Shown here: positions 28,601 to 35,872 of the stretch, piece by piece | Layout of the letters: each line of letters opens with the position of its first letter | Numbering within the stretch: the first letter of the stretch is position 1 | Assembly: GCA_964354365.1 (NCBI GenBank) | Contig: CAYGZM010000015.1 | Location: 1 to 40,980 of the forward strand | Direction of reading: 5' to 3' | DNA length: 40,980 bases | Origin: CAYGZM01 sp964354365 | Lineage (GTDB): Bacteria; Planctomycetota; Phycisphaerae; Sedimentisphaerales; Anaerobacaceae | The notes under the pieces: generated by a model | Told to the model about the DNA's origin: nothing | The model's input: only the letters and a program-made list of their open reading frames with translations | Database searches by the model: none | Program-made: the position numbers and the translations under genes

Positions 28601-30033
28601 TCTTCGATGACTTCGATCTCGACGGCAGATTTCCTCGACTTTTTGGCCTTCTCCGCCTCTTTAGTTTCACTCTTTGACTTCACGTCATATCTGCCGGAAA
28701 CAGGAAATGTGTTCTTCTCAAAAAACTCTTCCAAATGCTTATGAAAAGAAGAATCCATCGTATTCTTAAGGTGACAATCGCACAGACGCTCCCGCAAACC
28801 GTTCCCTCCTCGGTATCCTGCTTGACCAACATATACAACGCGTGACCCAATCTTAAAGATATATACCCCTGGTTTCTTGGGAGCCTTAGAGACATCTTTT
28901 GCTGCAATGCATGTTGGGGCCGTTGTCAGTTCTTTGAACTTCTCGGCGAGTTTTTCACCTTGAGCTGCGTCACGATTCCAATCTTCCATAAAAGCCTCTC
29001 GGCTCTTATAACCTTCAGGATAATCTACATTAAAGAAGGGTATATCCTTCTTTGATTTTTTTATGCCCTTTTCATCGGGATACTCGAACATCGCCCTTCC
29101 TTCAAGCAGCTTTAGAAAACCATCCAGTCCCTTCTCGTCTGCACCTTCCGGGCCATTGAAATGGTCCACAACGACATAGTGAACCTGAGCTATCTTGAAA
29201 AACTCATCTACGGATGTAATTTGCTTGCATACTCTTTGCGTTGACAAGGCATCCTGTACGATGGACACCTTGTCGCTGATTTGTGCGCCGGCCTTTACTA
29301 TGATCTCGCCGGTTTCGGTGTCAACGATGGGCTCGACCGCCCACATTGTGGGGGCAAGCTTGTTGAGAGGAACCTTCTTGGTCGCATAGAAAAGGCGCAG
29401 GATGCTCGCCGTGGTGGCATAGTCAGGGTTGATGGCGCGCAGGAAAACGGTGGCCGGTATCTTGCTGGACTGGTCGATCTTGACCGCAAGGACGTCTTTG
29501 TGCGTAACGCCTATCTCTATCCAGCTTCCCCTTTCGGGTATGATTCTGCCGCCATGCAGAACCCTATCGCCCTCTTTGCTTTCGATAAGGAAATCCACAC
29601 CCGGACTTCGGTGCAGCTGGCTCACTATGACTCGGACGGCGCCGTTGATAATGAACTCGCCGCCGCCTATCATAACGGGTATCTCACCGAGGTACATCGC
29701 CTGTTCGGTTGAATCCTCACGGCCCTGGATACGCAGCCTGCAGTGGATTTTGAGCGGGTAGCCGTACGTCAGGCGCAGTTGTCGGCACTGGGTAGGCTTA
29801 TAGTGCGGCTTCTCCAGCTCGTAAAAGAGATACTCCAGCTTCATATTCTTGTCGTAGCTTTCGATAGGGAATATCTCCTGAAAGAGCGCTTCAAGTCCAA
29901 AGCGCTTTCGCCTGGTCGGCGCCGCGTCCTTCTGAATAAACTCGTCGTAACTTTTCCTTTGTATCGCGACCAGGTCCGGAATGTCAACGGCATCGCGGAC
30001 TCTGCCAAAATTACGCACGGTTTGTGAGACCAT
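25609..30033 (-). CDS. rpoB: DNA-directed RNA polymerase subunit beta with inserted GIY-YIG-like domain
   Basis: Beta carries much of the active-site cleft. The protrusion and lobe begin normally (VSQTVRNFGRVRDAVDIPDL, then GGGEFIINGAVRVIVSQLHR). The rifampicin pocket SQLTHERRLSALGPGGL (residues 661-677) keeps the His and Ser of the resistance cluster. Residues about 265-469 are an extra segment between DALST and VEIEVIEEARDTMIL that matches no normal lobe sequence and contains a GIY-YIG motif; it is listed separately. The total of 1474 residues is about 200 more than a typical compact beta. The C-terminus is lengthened by a short DNA duplication. The gene follows rplL by 73 bases. Confidence 0.97.
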   Translation of the reverse strand: MVSQTVRNFGRVRDAVDIPDLVAIQRKSYDEFIQKDAAPTRRKRFGLEALFQEIFPIESYDKNMKLEYLFYELEKPHYKPTQCRQLRLTYGYPLKIHCRLRIQGREDSTEQAMYLGEIPVMIGGGEFIINGAVRVIVSQLHRSPGVDFLIESKEGDRVLHGGRIIPERGSWIEIGVTHKDVLAVKIDQSSKIPATVFLRAINPDYATTASILRLFYATKKVPLNKLAPTMWAVEPIVDTETGEIIVKAGAQISDKVSIVQDALSTQRVCKQITSVDEFFKIAQVHYVVVDHFNGPEGADEKGLDGFLKLLEGRAMFEYPDEKGIKKSKKDIPFFNVDYPEGYKSREAFMEDWNRDAAQGEKLAEKFKELTTAPTCIAAKDVSKAPKKPGVYIFKIGSRVVYVGQAGYRGGNGLRERLCDCHLKNTMDSSFHKHLEEFFEKNTFPVSGRYDVKSKSETKEAEKAKKSRKSAVEIEVIEEARDTMILNTIAEDDCPSHEQALLRFYMRLRPGNPPNAEKAKAFFAEKFFDSNRYRLGRVGRFRLNRKFNQSVPEDEMTLRSEDFLNTMKYIAALRNNEGEVDDIDNLGNRRLRTIDELASDEIRKGLLKLRKTVQERMSMKRDAEEPPRIADLVNSKSVSSSLNYFFGRGELSQVVDQTNALSQLTHERRLSALGPGGLNRRRAGFEVRDVHISHYGRICPIETPEGTNIGLIASLAIFATIDEYGFLLTPYRKVKGSKVTEEVAYLRADEEMMAIFAPPTAVDPKTGKIPKGMVLARKRGELAHAADSEVDYVDISPKQIVGVSASLIPFLEHDDANRALMGSNMQRQAVPLLETEPPLVGTGMESIVGKNSSMVVRAQSSGVVTAVDATRIVIDQTDEYELEKFIGLNERTCLNQKPIVKLGDKVQKDQIMADGGGTCDGVLALGKNVLVGFVSFDGFNFEDAIIVSEKLCKGDSFTSIHIDEFTAEVRETRLGKEEFTCDIPNVSERALRNLDEYGVVREGTRVCPSDILVGKVVPKSKTELTPEEKLLHAIFGRAGEDVKNDSLELPSGYEGVVIKTESFARRGAGSDEQKKVLAAQIKDFEKQMKAKECAVFRQMIEAVQKKTDVNIIDPSTRQKVGASIDDEVIYEQIENFNIKWIKPASARDDVQKVVDKFWSKITETQEEKTRRIEILKHGDELPSGVLQMVKVYVAVKRTLSIGDKIAGRHGNKGVIAKIMPEEDLPFLEDGTPLDILLNPLGVPSRMNVGQILETHLGWVAKVLGFSAVTPVFDGATESDIQKLTAEANELMARRKSELKQQGQVPPADEFFVTIPNTLKAQLYDGRTGEPFDQRATIGYIYMMKLHHLVDDKIHARATGPYSLITQQPLGGKARTGGQRFGEMEVWALEGYGAAYALQEMLTVKSDDVEGRTKIYESMVKGQNTLEAGTPLSFDVLCNEIRGLGLNIQLEKKRLGSTAIYSSRRSDWEAPLYRND
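25621..25698 (-). repeat. 38/40-bp tandem duplication at the rpoB 3' end
   Basis: Positions 25621-25660 repeat 25661-25698, with a 2-base insertion and three substitutions. Because 38 is not a multiple of three, the copy nearer the gene body encodes QLEKKRLGSTAI while the distal copy is read in another frame as YSSRRSDWEAPLYRND. The duplication therefore adds an out-of-frame tail to the protein. Confidence 0.9.
28627..29241 (-). other. in-frame RpoB lobe insertion with partial GIY-YIG domain
   Basis: This encodes RpoB residues about 265-469. Residues 384-436 read like the front half of a GIY-YIG nuclease: KKPGVYIF (GVY at 389-391), VVYVGQ (YVG at 401-403), then GLRERL with R414 or R416 in the catalytic-arginine position, and SSFHKHLEE. 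The usual later Glu and Asn of the family are not evident; a Lys/Glu-rich linker follows. Hand counts give about 44% G+C for 28681-29280 against 53-60% in lines on either side. There is no intein signature. Boundaries are approximate, judged by where ordinary beta sequence stops and resumes. Confidence 0.8.
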
Positions 30034-30106
30034 CTAACACTCCCTTCACGGGCTGACAGGATACACCGTTCAGCTTCTTGTCGCTCTTTGCCACGCGCTG
30101 TCTTGC

Positions 30107-30619
30107 TTAGGCCAATTCAACGACCGCACCAACAGCCTCGAGCTGTTTGGCTGCTGCTTCTGCATCTTCTTTGCTGAGCCCCTGTTTGACGGGCTTCGGC
30201 ACGCCGTCAACAAGGTCCTTTGCCTCTTTCAATCCCAGACCGGTCAGAGCTCTTACCTCTTTGATGACCTGGATTTTCTTGTCACCAAAGTTCTTGAGTA
30301 TCACGTCGAAGCTGGTCTTCTCCTCTTTTTCCTCAGCCGGTCCCTGTGCGGCGGGGCCCGCGACCATCACGGCGCCGCCGGCGGCCGGCTCAATACCATG
30401 CTCTTGCTTGAGATAATCACCAAGCTCCTTGGCTTGCAGCAACGTCAGACCGACTATCTTATCGCCAAGCTTCTTGATCTCGCTGCTCCACTTCTTGGCG
30501 TCCTTGTCGTCTTTCTTCCTGGTTTCCTTGCCTTCCTCAGCCTTCTCAGGGGCTTTGGCTTCTTTTGTCTCTTTTGCCTGCTCGGCTTCTTTGGTTTCCT
30601 TAGCTTGTTCGTCTGCCAT
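30107..30619 (-). CDS. rplL: 50S ribosomal protein L7/L12 with charged N-terminal extension
   Basis: L7/L12 forms the flexible stalk that recruits translation GTPases. The C-terminal domain is standard (FDVILKNFGDKKIQVIKEVR and GLGLKEAKDLVDGVPKPVK, about residues 104-145), joined by an Ala/Gly hinge (GGAVMVAGPAAQGP). Before the dimerisation domain (WSSEIKKLGDKIVGL) come about 44 residues that are almost entirely Lys, Glu, Ala and Thr. They include the repeated AKETKEA, and make the protein 170 residues instead of about 120-130. AGGAG lies nine bases ahead of this ATG, so the extension is translated. Confidence 0.97.
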   Translation of the reverse strand: MADEQAKETKEAEQAKETKEAKAPEKAEEGKETRKKDDKDAKKWSSEIKKLGDKIVGLTLLQAKELGDYLKQEHGIEPAAGGAVMVAGPAAQGPAEEKEEKTSFDVILKNFGDKKIQVIKEVRALTGLGLKEAKDLVDGVPKPVKQGLSKEDAEAAAKQLEAVGAVVELA

Positions 30620-30683
30620 GTTACATCAGCTCCTATTGTTCAAGGCCTGGTGGTAGCCAAGGCTCCATCGCCTTGTTTAACCC

Positions 30684-30689
30684 ATTATA
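30684..30689 (-). promoter_or_regulatory. possible -10 element ahead of rplL
   Basis: A perfect TATAAT occurs on the minus strand in the 140-base rplJ-rplL spacer, about 65 bases before the rplL start. The matching -35 is weak. Extra transcription of rplL would fit the four or more copies of L7/L12 per ribosome, but this is only a possibility. Confidence 0.3.
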
Positions 30690-30759
30690 GGGGCAACCAC
30701 TCAAGCAACCCATAATTTGCGATTCGGGCCGGTCCGGCCCCTCGATTCTTCAAGCGGGT

Positions 30760-31293
30760 TTACGCCGCCTGTTTCTCATCCTTATCTGCAATAGTCTCGA
30801 TGCAGCCCGCGACGATTCCGCCCGGCGCCTTCAAGGCCGCAACCAATGCCGCGGCGGGCGATTGTATCAAGGTCACGACCCGGCCGAGCAGCTCCAAACG
30901 CGTCGGCATCTTCGCGACGCTCTGCGCAGCCCGGGCATCCATAGCCGATCCGTCAAGAAAAGAGCCTCTGATCTCCATCACGGGGATCTTCTTGACCCAC
31001 TCGGTAATCTCCTTCGCGACGTCAACTATGCTGTCGCCACCGTAAGCTACCGTGCAGGGGCCGCTGAAAAGCTCCATGGCAGCATCCATCTTTTGGCTTT
31101 GCAACGCCTTTTTGAACAGCGAATTACGGACGACCAGCAACTTTATGCCCTTTTTCTTCAGGTCGCCTCGCATAAGGTTGTTGTCAACGCCGCCGATGCC
31201 TCTGGTGCTGAGAATCAGGAAATCCCGGATGCCTTCGTTGACAATTTTCTTCTCCAGCTCGGTCTGTAATAACTGTTTTACGTATTTGCTCAT
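30760..31293 (-). CDS. rplJ: 50S ribosomal protein L10
   Basis: L10 is the stalk base that holds the L7/L12 dimers. The protein has MSKYVKQLLQTELEKKI, KLLVVRNSLFKKALQ (about 51-65) and a C-terminal helix region (ALVAALKAPGGIVAGCIETI). At 177 residues it has normal length. It precedes rplL after a spacer of 140 bases that contains a small GGGCC/GGCCC hairpin. Confidence 0.96.
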   Translation of the reverse strand: MSKYVKQLLQTELEKKIVNEGIRDFLILSTRGIGGVDNNLMRGDLKKKGIKLLVVRNSLFKKALQSQKMDAAMELFSGPCTVAYGGDSIVDVAKEITEWVKKIPVMEIRGSFLDGSAMDARAAQSVAKMPTRLELLGRVVTLIQSPAAALVAALKAPGGIVAGCIETIADKDEKQAA

Positions 31294-31300
31294 TGTCAGT

Positions 31301-31328
31301 GTCTCGTATTGGGTATTGCGTTATCCGC
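31301..31328 (-). repeat. heptamer island between rplA and rplJ
   Basis: Four tandem 7-bp units (gtctcgt, attgggt, attgcgt, tatccgc on the plus strand) occupy most of the spacer between rplA and rplJ. Confidence 0.55.
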
Positions 31329-31338
31329 GATCTTCGGC

Positions 31339-32016
31339 TCAATAATTGACCGTTACAGCCGGGCTCATAGTCGCCGAAATGCACATCTTCTTGATGTACG
31401 CGCCTTTGGCCGACGACGGTTTGATCTTCTTTATGTGTGCGATGAAGGCCTCGATATTATCTTTGAGCTTTTGGGTCTCGAAGCTCTGCTTGCCGACCAC
31501 CACCTGGACATTGCCGCCGGCGTCGTTTTTGAATTCCACCTTGCCTGCCGCAAACTCGGCCACCGCGGTTGCAACGTCGCTGGTCACCGTGCCGTTCTTG
31601 GGAGAGGGCATTTTCCCCTGGGGACCCAGAACGCGTCCGAGCTTGCCGACCTTGCCCATTACCTTCGGCGAAGCTATGGCGACATCGAAATCCATCCAGC
31701 CGTCCGTAATCTTCTTTACCAGCGCATCGCACCCCGCTTCAATGGCGCCGGCCTTCACGGCCGCTTCGGCATCGGAGTCTTCGCAAAAAGCAACGACTTT
31801 TTTCTGCTTGCCCACGCCGTGAGGAAGGGATATCGAGCCGCGAATCAACTGGTCGGCCTGCTTGGGGTCGATGCCTAAGTGCAGGACGCACTCGACGCTC
31901 TGGTCAAATTTCACGGACTTGAATGATTTTATCCGTTCGATGGCCCCATCCAGACTCACCGGCTCTTTGGTCATCTGCTCGGCCTCTTTTTTGTATCTCT
32001 TGCTCCTAAGCCTCAT
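31339..32016 (-). CDS. rplA: 50S ribosomal protein L1
   Basis: L1 forms the mobile stalk at the E site and in E. coli represses the L11 operon. I begin at MRLRSKRYKKEAEQ (225 residues), matching the usual basic start; the nine codons before it are spacer. The signature GKVGKLGRVLGPQGKMPSPK (about residues 121-140) is intact, followed by GTVTSDVATAV. The end MSPAVTVNY is normal. Confidence 0.95.
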   Translation of the reverse strand: MRLRSKRYKKEAEQMTKEPVSLDGAIERIKSFKSVKFDQSVECVLHLGIDPKQADQLIRGSISLPHGVGKQKKVVAFCEDSDAEAAVKAGAIEAGCDALVKKITDGWMDFDVAIASPKVMGKVGKLGRVLGPQGKMPSPKNGTVTSDVATAVAEFAAGKVEFKNDAGGNVQVVVGKQSFETQKLKDNIEAFIAHIKKIKPSSAKGAYIKKMCISATMSPAVTVNY

Positions 32017-32053
32017 ACTCGGTATCTCGTACAGTCTTGTCAATCAATTGTCG

Positions 32054-32479
32054 TTATTCAACCACTTCCACGCCCATACTCCGCGCGGTGCCCTCAATAA
32101 TCTTCTGCGCCTGATCCAGATCGTAGGCGTTCAAATCTTTGAACTTGGTCTGAGCGATTTTACGGACCTGTTCGGTGGTGATCTTCCCGACCTTTTCCTT
32201 GTTGGGGACGCCGCTTCCCTTGGCGATTTCGGCGGCCTGCTTGATCAGAACGGCGGCCGGCGGGCTCTTGACCTCAAACGTGAAGCTCTTGTCCATATAA
32301 ACGCTTATGACGACCGGCACGATTGTGCCGTTAAGGTCTTTCGTTCGCTCGTTAAACTGAGAAACGAACTGCCCGATGTTGACGCCGTGCTGCCCCAAGG
32401 CGGGGCCTATCGGTGGAGCGGGCGTCGCCTGTCCGCCCGGCGCCTGCAACTTGATTTTTACTGCTATTTGTTTAGCCAT
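32054..32479 (-). CDS. rplK: 50S ribosomal protein L11
   Basis: L11 binds the GTPase-associated centre of 23S rRNA and is needed for RelA activation. IKLQAPGGQATPAPPIGPAL with the proline pair of the thiostrepton-binding helix, and the C-terminal ARSMGVEVVE, identify it (141 residues). It follows nusG and precedes rplA as in most bacteria. Confidence 0.98.
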   Translation of the reverse strand: MAKQIAVKIKLQAPGGQATPAPPIGPALGQHGVNIGQFVSQFNERTKDLNGTIVPVVISVYMDKSFTFEVKSPPAAVLIKQAAEIAKGSGVPNKEKVGKITTEQVRKIAQTKFKDLNAYDLDQAQKIIEGTARSMGVEVVE

Positions 32480-32557
32480 TTGTTACCTTAGTCCGCATCC
32501 GCTGCCTGGCTTATTACGCCCTGCCGGATACGGAAACAACAACTCCTATGAAGAAAC

Positions 32558-33100
32558 TCAAATTTTCTCTATCTGCCAATACTCTATATCCAGCGGAGTG
32601 CTTCTGCCAAATATAGTCACAATCACCTTGACAATCCCACGCTCGGTGTCGATAGAATCGACAACACCTTCGAAGTTCTCAAAGGCCCCCTCGCGAATCT
32701 TGATCTGATCGCCCTTCTGGAACTCGACTTTTATACTGGGCGCCTCTTCCGGCTTCTCGGCCTCGAGGAGCATCTTCGCAACGTCCGTATCTCTCATGGC
32801 AGTTGGAATACCCTCGGTGCCGATAAAATCTCCAACGCCTGATGTTCCCTTGATCATAAACCAAGCCCTTTCGGGGACTCGACCGTCCTCGGTTGGCTCC
32901 ATTTCCATAAATACGTAGCCCGGATAGAGCTTTCGCTTGTGGACGGTTTGCTTGCTGCCGCGGATACGCTTGATCTGCTCAACAGGGACCTCAATGCGGC
33001 CGAGAATATCGGTCAAGCCCTCGTTCTCCACTTTCTGCTTGAGAGACTCCCTGACCTGAACCTCCTTATTTGCCGCGACTCGTAAAACGTACCACTGCAT
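32558..33100 (-). CDS. nusG: transcription termination/antitermination factor NusG
   Basis: The N-terminal NGN domain binds RNA polymerase (MQWYVLRVAANKEVQVRESL and KRKLYPGYVFMEM), and a C-terminal KOW motif (FQKGDQIKIREGAFENFEGV, about residues 128-147) links it to Rho or S10. At 180 residues there is no large insertion. It sits between secE and rplK, the standard position. Confidence 0.98.
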   Translation of the reverse strand: MQWYVLRVAANKEVQVRESLKQKVENEGLTDILGRIEVPVEQIKRIRGSKQTVHKRKLYPGYVFMEMEPTEDGRVPERAWFMIKGTSGVGDFIGTEGIPTAMRDTDVAKMLLEAEKPEEAPSIKVEFQKGDQIKIREGAFENFEGVVDSIDTERGIVKVIVTIFGRSTPLDIEYWQIEKI

Positions 33101-33183
33101 ATCAGTACCTTATTCCGTATCCCCTAAGCAACATCCGGCTCATCGATCGGGCACAGAATGCCCCAACGATGCCCGTTGGGTCA

Positions 33184-33588
33184 TTATCCGCCTAATATCC
33201 ACGAAAAGAACGTTCGAAACGTAATATCCGTAACTCCGAGAAGCACAGCTACCAGGACCACAACGACGATCACGATAAGCGTCGAAACAGCAATCTCCTG
33301 CCTGCTCGACCAGCTAACCTTCTTCATTTCGCCTTCGGCGGCAATCATGAAGTCCGCGACCGAAGCTCTATTCACCAACCAAAGCAGGAAAACAGCCAGC
33401 ACGACAAACAAACCAGCCGGCGCCAAGGTCGATACCCATAAGACAACCTCCTTGGAGAAACCGGTAAGCCAGACATCCAACTTGCCGTAGAGCTTCCAGC
33501 AGCCGGCGCCGACAATGATGGCCCCGGCAAAAAAACTGCCGAGCCTCGTATATTTGCCCTGGCCCCGTTTGTAGATATCAAAAGCCAT
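33184..33588 (-). CDS. secE: preprotein translocase subunit SecE
   Basis: SecE clamps SecY in the membrane. From MAFDIYKRGQGKYTRLG (134 residues) there are three hydrophobic segments (about 17-34, 48-73 and 100-122). The conserved amphipathic stretch EMKKVSWSSRQE (87-98) precedes the last. The three-segment form resembles that of E. coli; many bacteria have only the last. The upstream part of the open frame overlaps tRNA-Trp and is excluded. Confidence 0.95.
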   Translation of the reverse strand: MAFDIYKRGQGKYTRLGSFFAGAIIVGAGCWKLYGKLDVWLTGFSKEVVLWVSTLAPAGLFVVLAVFLLWLVNRASVADFMIAAEGEMKKVSWSSRQEIAVSTLIVIVVVVLVAVLLGVTDITFRTFFSWILGG

Positions 33589-33651
33589 AATTGCAGAATC
33601 CTTTATACATCCCGTATCTTCAAGCTCACCAACAGTGAGCCCGACAAAAAA

Positions 33652-33725
33652 CAGGCCAGGAGGGAGTCGAACCCCCAACCTTCGGTTTTGGAGACCGACG
33701 CTCTGCCAAATTGAGCTACTGGCCT
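33652..33725 (-). tRNA. tRNA-Trp (anticodon CCA)
   Basis: A 74-base cloverleaf: acceptor AGGCCAG pairs with CTGGCCT, discriminator base G, anticodon loop CTCCAAA, T-arm GGGGG-TTCGACT-CCCTC. The 3' CCA is not encoded. It lies between rpmG and secE, a common place for tRNA-Trp in bacteria. Confidence 0.95.
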
Positions 33726-33764
33726 AATTCTCGTTTTTATTGTCACCGCAAGGCGGAACAGGCC

Positions 33765-33935
33765 TTACTTGCGCCGAAGCTTGTGTACGGTATGCGCACG
33801 CTCCTTTTTGCAGAACTTCTTCAGGCTCAACTTCGGTGAACCCTCAGCGACACTGACGCTCGTACGATAGTTTCGTTCGTTGCACTGGCTGCATTCAAGC
33901 CAGACATACTCCCTTTTGCTCTTCTTTTTAGCCAT
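33765..33935 (-). CDS. rpmG: 50S ribosomal protein L33
   Basis: This 56-residue protein starts at MAKKKSKREYVWLECSQCN and ends with KKFCKKERAHTVHKLRRK. The first zinc pair CSQC is intact. In the second position only one cysteine remains (FCKKE where the zinc form has CXXC), so three of four ligands are present. It lies between tuf and tRNA-Trp. Confidence 0.94.
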   Translation of the reverse strand: MAKKKSKREYVWLECSQCNERNYRTSVSVAEGSPKLSLKKFCKKERAHTVHKLRRK

Positions 33936-34070
33936 AAAGCTCGTTCCCACCCGGCAGGCCCGCCACAGTGAAAGCGCCTCTTTTCCGTTCGGCGGCCGGC
34001 TGGATATACTTCATTACTCGGAGCACCCTGCTTGCGGCACTCGCGCCCTTCGGCGGTCTGTCCGGAATCC

Positions 34071-35297
34071 CTATTCAATAATCTTGGTTACGATGCCGGC
34101 GCCAACCGTCCGACCGCCCTCGCGAATAGCAAAGCGAAGCCCTTCCTCCATAGCGATCGGGGAAATGATCTCCACTTCCATCGCTATGTTATCACCTGGC
34201 ATACACATTTCAGCACTTTTGCCTTCGCGGCTCTTCAACCCAAGAACCGAGCCGGTAACATCGGTGGTTCTAAAGTAGAACTGCGGCCTGTAGCCTGCGA
34301 AGAACGGGGTGTGCCGACCGCCTTCCTCCTTGGTCAGCACATAGACCTCAGCCTCGAACTTCGTATGAGGTGTAATGCTGCCGGGAGCCGCGCAAACCTG
34401 TCCGCGCTCCAGCTCTTTCTTTTCCACCCCCCGCAAAAGCAGTCCGATGTTGTCGCCGGCCTGTCCTTCACTAAGCGTCTTGTTAAACATCTCGACGCCC
34501 GTAACAACGGTCTTGCGAATCTCCTTGGAAAGGCCAATGATAGCCACCTCTTCCCCCACGCGGATTCTACCGCGATCGACCCTGCCGGTGCCAACTGTGC
34601 CGCGACCCTTGATGCTGAAAACGTCCTCAATAGGCATAAGGAACGGCTTATCAACCTCACGAACCGGAATGGGAATGTACTCATCCATCACCTTCAACAG
34701 CTCAATAATCGGCGGGCACGTAGGATCGTTGATACTCTGGGCCCTCATCGCTCCCAGAGCATTGCCCCTAATAATCGGGGTATCGTCACCGGGGAACTCA
34801 TACTTGTTGAGCAGGTCTCTTATCTCGAGCTCGACCAGATCGATCAACTCCGGGTCGTCAACCAAGTCAACCTTGTTAAGGAAAACCACAAGCTTCGGCA
34901 CATTAACCTGGCGGGCCAGCAGAATATGCTCACGGGTCTGTGGCATCGGGCCGTCAGCCGCACTGACCACAAGAATGGCGCCGTCCATCTGCGCTGCACC
35001 CGTTATCATGTTCTTTACGTAGTCCGCATGACCCGGACAATCAATGTGGGCGTAGTGCCGATTCTCCGTGACGTATTCAACATGCGCCGTCGATATCGTC
35101 AGAATCTTCGTTGGGTCCCGCCGCCCCTGAGCCTCAGACGCCTTGGCGATCTCATCGTAAGACTTGAACTTCGACAGCCCCTTAAACTCCATCACCTTCG
35201 TCATTGCAGCTGTCAGAGTTGTCTTGCCGTGGTCCACGTGACCGATAGTTCCAACATTGATATGTGGTTTTGTCCGTTGAAATACCGCCTTAGCCAT
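34071..35297 (-). CDS. tuf: elongation factor Tu
   Basis: EF-Tu delivers aminoacyl-tRNA to the ribosome. The GTPase motifs are GHVDHGKT (19-26), DCPGH (86-90) and NKVD (141-144). Switch I is unusual: instead of the near-universal RGITI it reads GRRDPTKILTIST (residues 58-70), keeping only the final Thr-Ile. Domains II and III are standard (GRGTVGTGRVDRG, GYRPQFYFRTTDVTG). It has 408 residues. I recall a comparable RDxTK loop in other planctomycete EF-Tu sequences. It follows tRNA-Thr, and no second copy is in the window. Confidence 0.98.
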   Translation of the reverse strand: MAKAVFQRTKPHINVGTIGHVDHGKTTLTAAMTKVMEFKGLSKFKSYDEIAKASEAQGRRDPTKILTISTAHVEYVTENRHYAHIDCPGHADYVKNMITGAAQMDGAILVVSAADGPMPQTREHILLARQVNVPKLVVFLNKVDLVDDPELIDLVELEIRDLLNKYEFPGDDTPIIRGNALGAMRAQSINDPTCPPIIELLKVMDEYIPIPVREVDKPFLMPIEDVFSIKGRGTVGTGRVDRGRIRVGEEVAIIGLSKEIRKTVVTGVEMFNKTLSEGQAGDNIGLLLRGVEKKELERGQVCAAPGSITPHTKFEAEVYVLTKEEGGRHTPFFAGYRPQFYFRTTDVTGSVLGLKSREGKSAEMCMPGDNIAMEVEIISPIAMEEGLRFAIREGGRTVGAGIVTKIIE

Positions 35298-35467
35298 CTT
35301 AGTCTAAACCTCCAATGTCCTGGGTTAGTATTGAATTACTCCCTAATCCTTTGCTCTACCATTTATTCCCAAACGCCAAAATCCGAATCTATAGTCAACT
35401 CACAACCAGGACTTATCGTGTTCCGCCAAAACGGAACACCGCGTCCCGGCTTGAACCGCTTGCATTT

Positions 35468-35540
<73 letters not shown>

Positions 35541-35704
35541 GACACCCGATCCACCTTTGTCACTGTGAATCGAATAAGAAACAAGTACTCAACCCGCTCG
35601 TATCCGGAGAAATACGAACACTTCCCCTTGCTCCTGGGCTGACTTACCTTTTGGCACGGCCCAGGAACCTGTAGTTTACATAAGTTTTTTGATATAAATC
35701 ATTA

Positions 35705-35733
35705 AGTTTACATAAACGGGCGCAAAACTGCAA
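35705..35733 (-). promoter_or_regulatory. promoter of the tRNA-Thr/tuf operon
   Basis: TTGCAG (35728-35733), 17 bases, TAAACT (35705-35710) on the minus strand, with a long A/T-rich tract (35736-35785) upstream that could act as an UP element for the alpha C-terminal domain. A second TAAACT at 35673-35678 lies in a copy of the same 11 bases (agtttacataa). The 332-base gap between tRNA-Thr and the HEAT-repeat gene contains nothing else I can support. Confidence 0.6.
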
Positions 35734-35872
35734 ACACAAAAAATTGCAAAAATCAAAAAAAACAAAAAAAAACGAAAGAATTTCAGATTTGAACGTTTCT
35801 GCGTCAATGGCCCTGTCTTTCCCCCATCCGCCGGCCCCTCGCCGCACGGCCTGCTCGAACTACAGTTACCGC

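Noticed and set aside
28627..29241. RpoB insertion as an intein
   Set aside because: There is no Cys or Ser at the N-side junction with a following splicing block and no His-Asn before a Cys, Ser or Thr at the C-side. The homing-type motif alone is not enough.
35644..35847. 67-codon minus-strand open frame upstream of tRNA-Thr
   Set aside because: It is mostly Phe from the A/T tract and covers the promoter.
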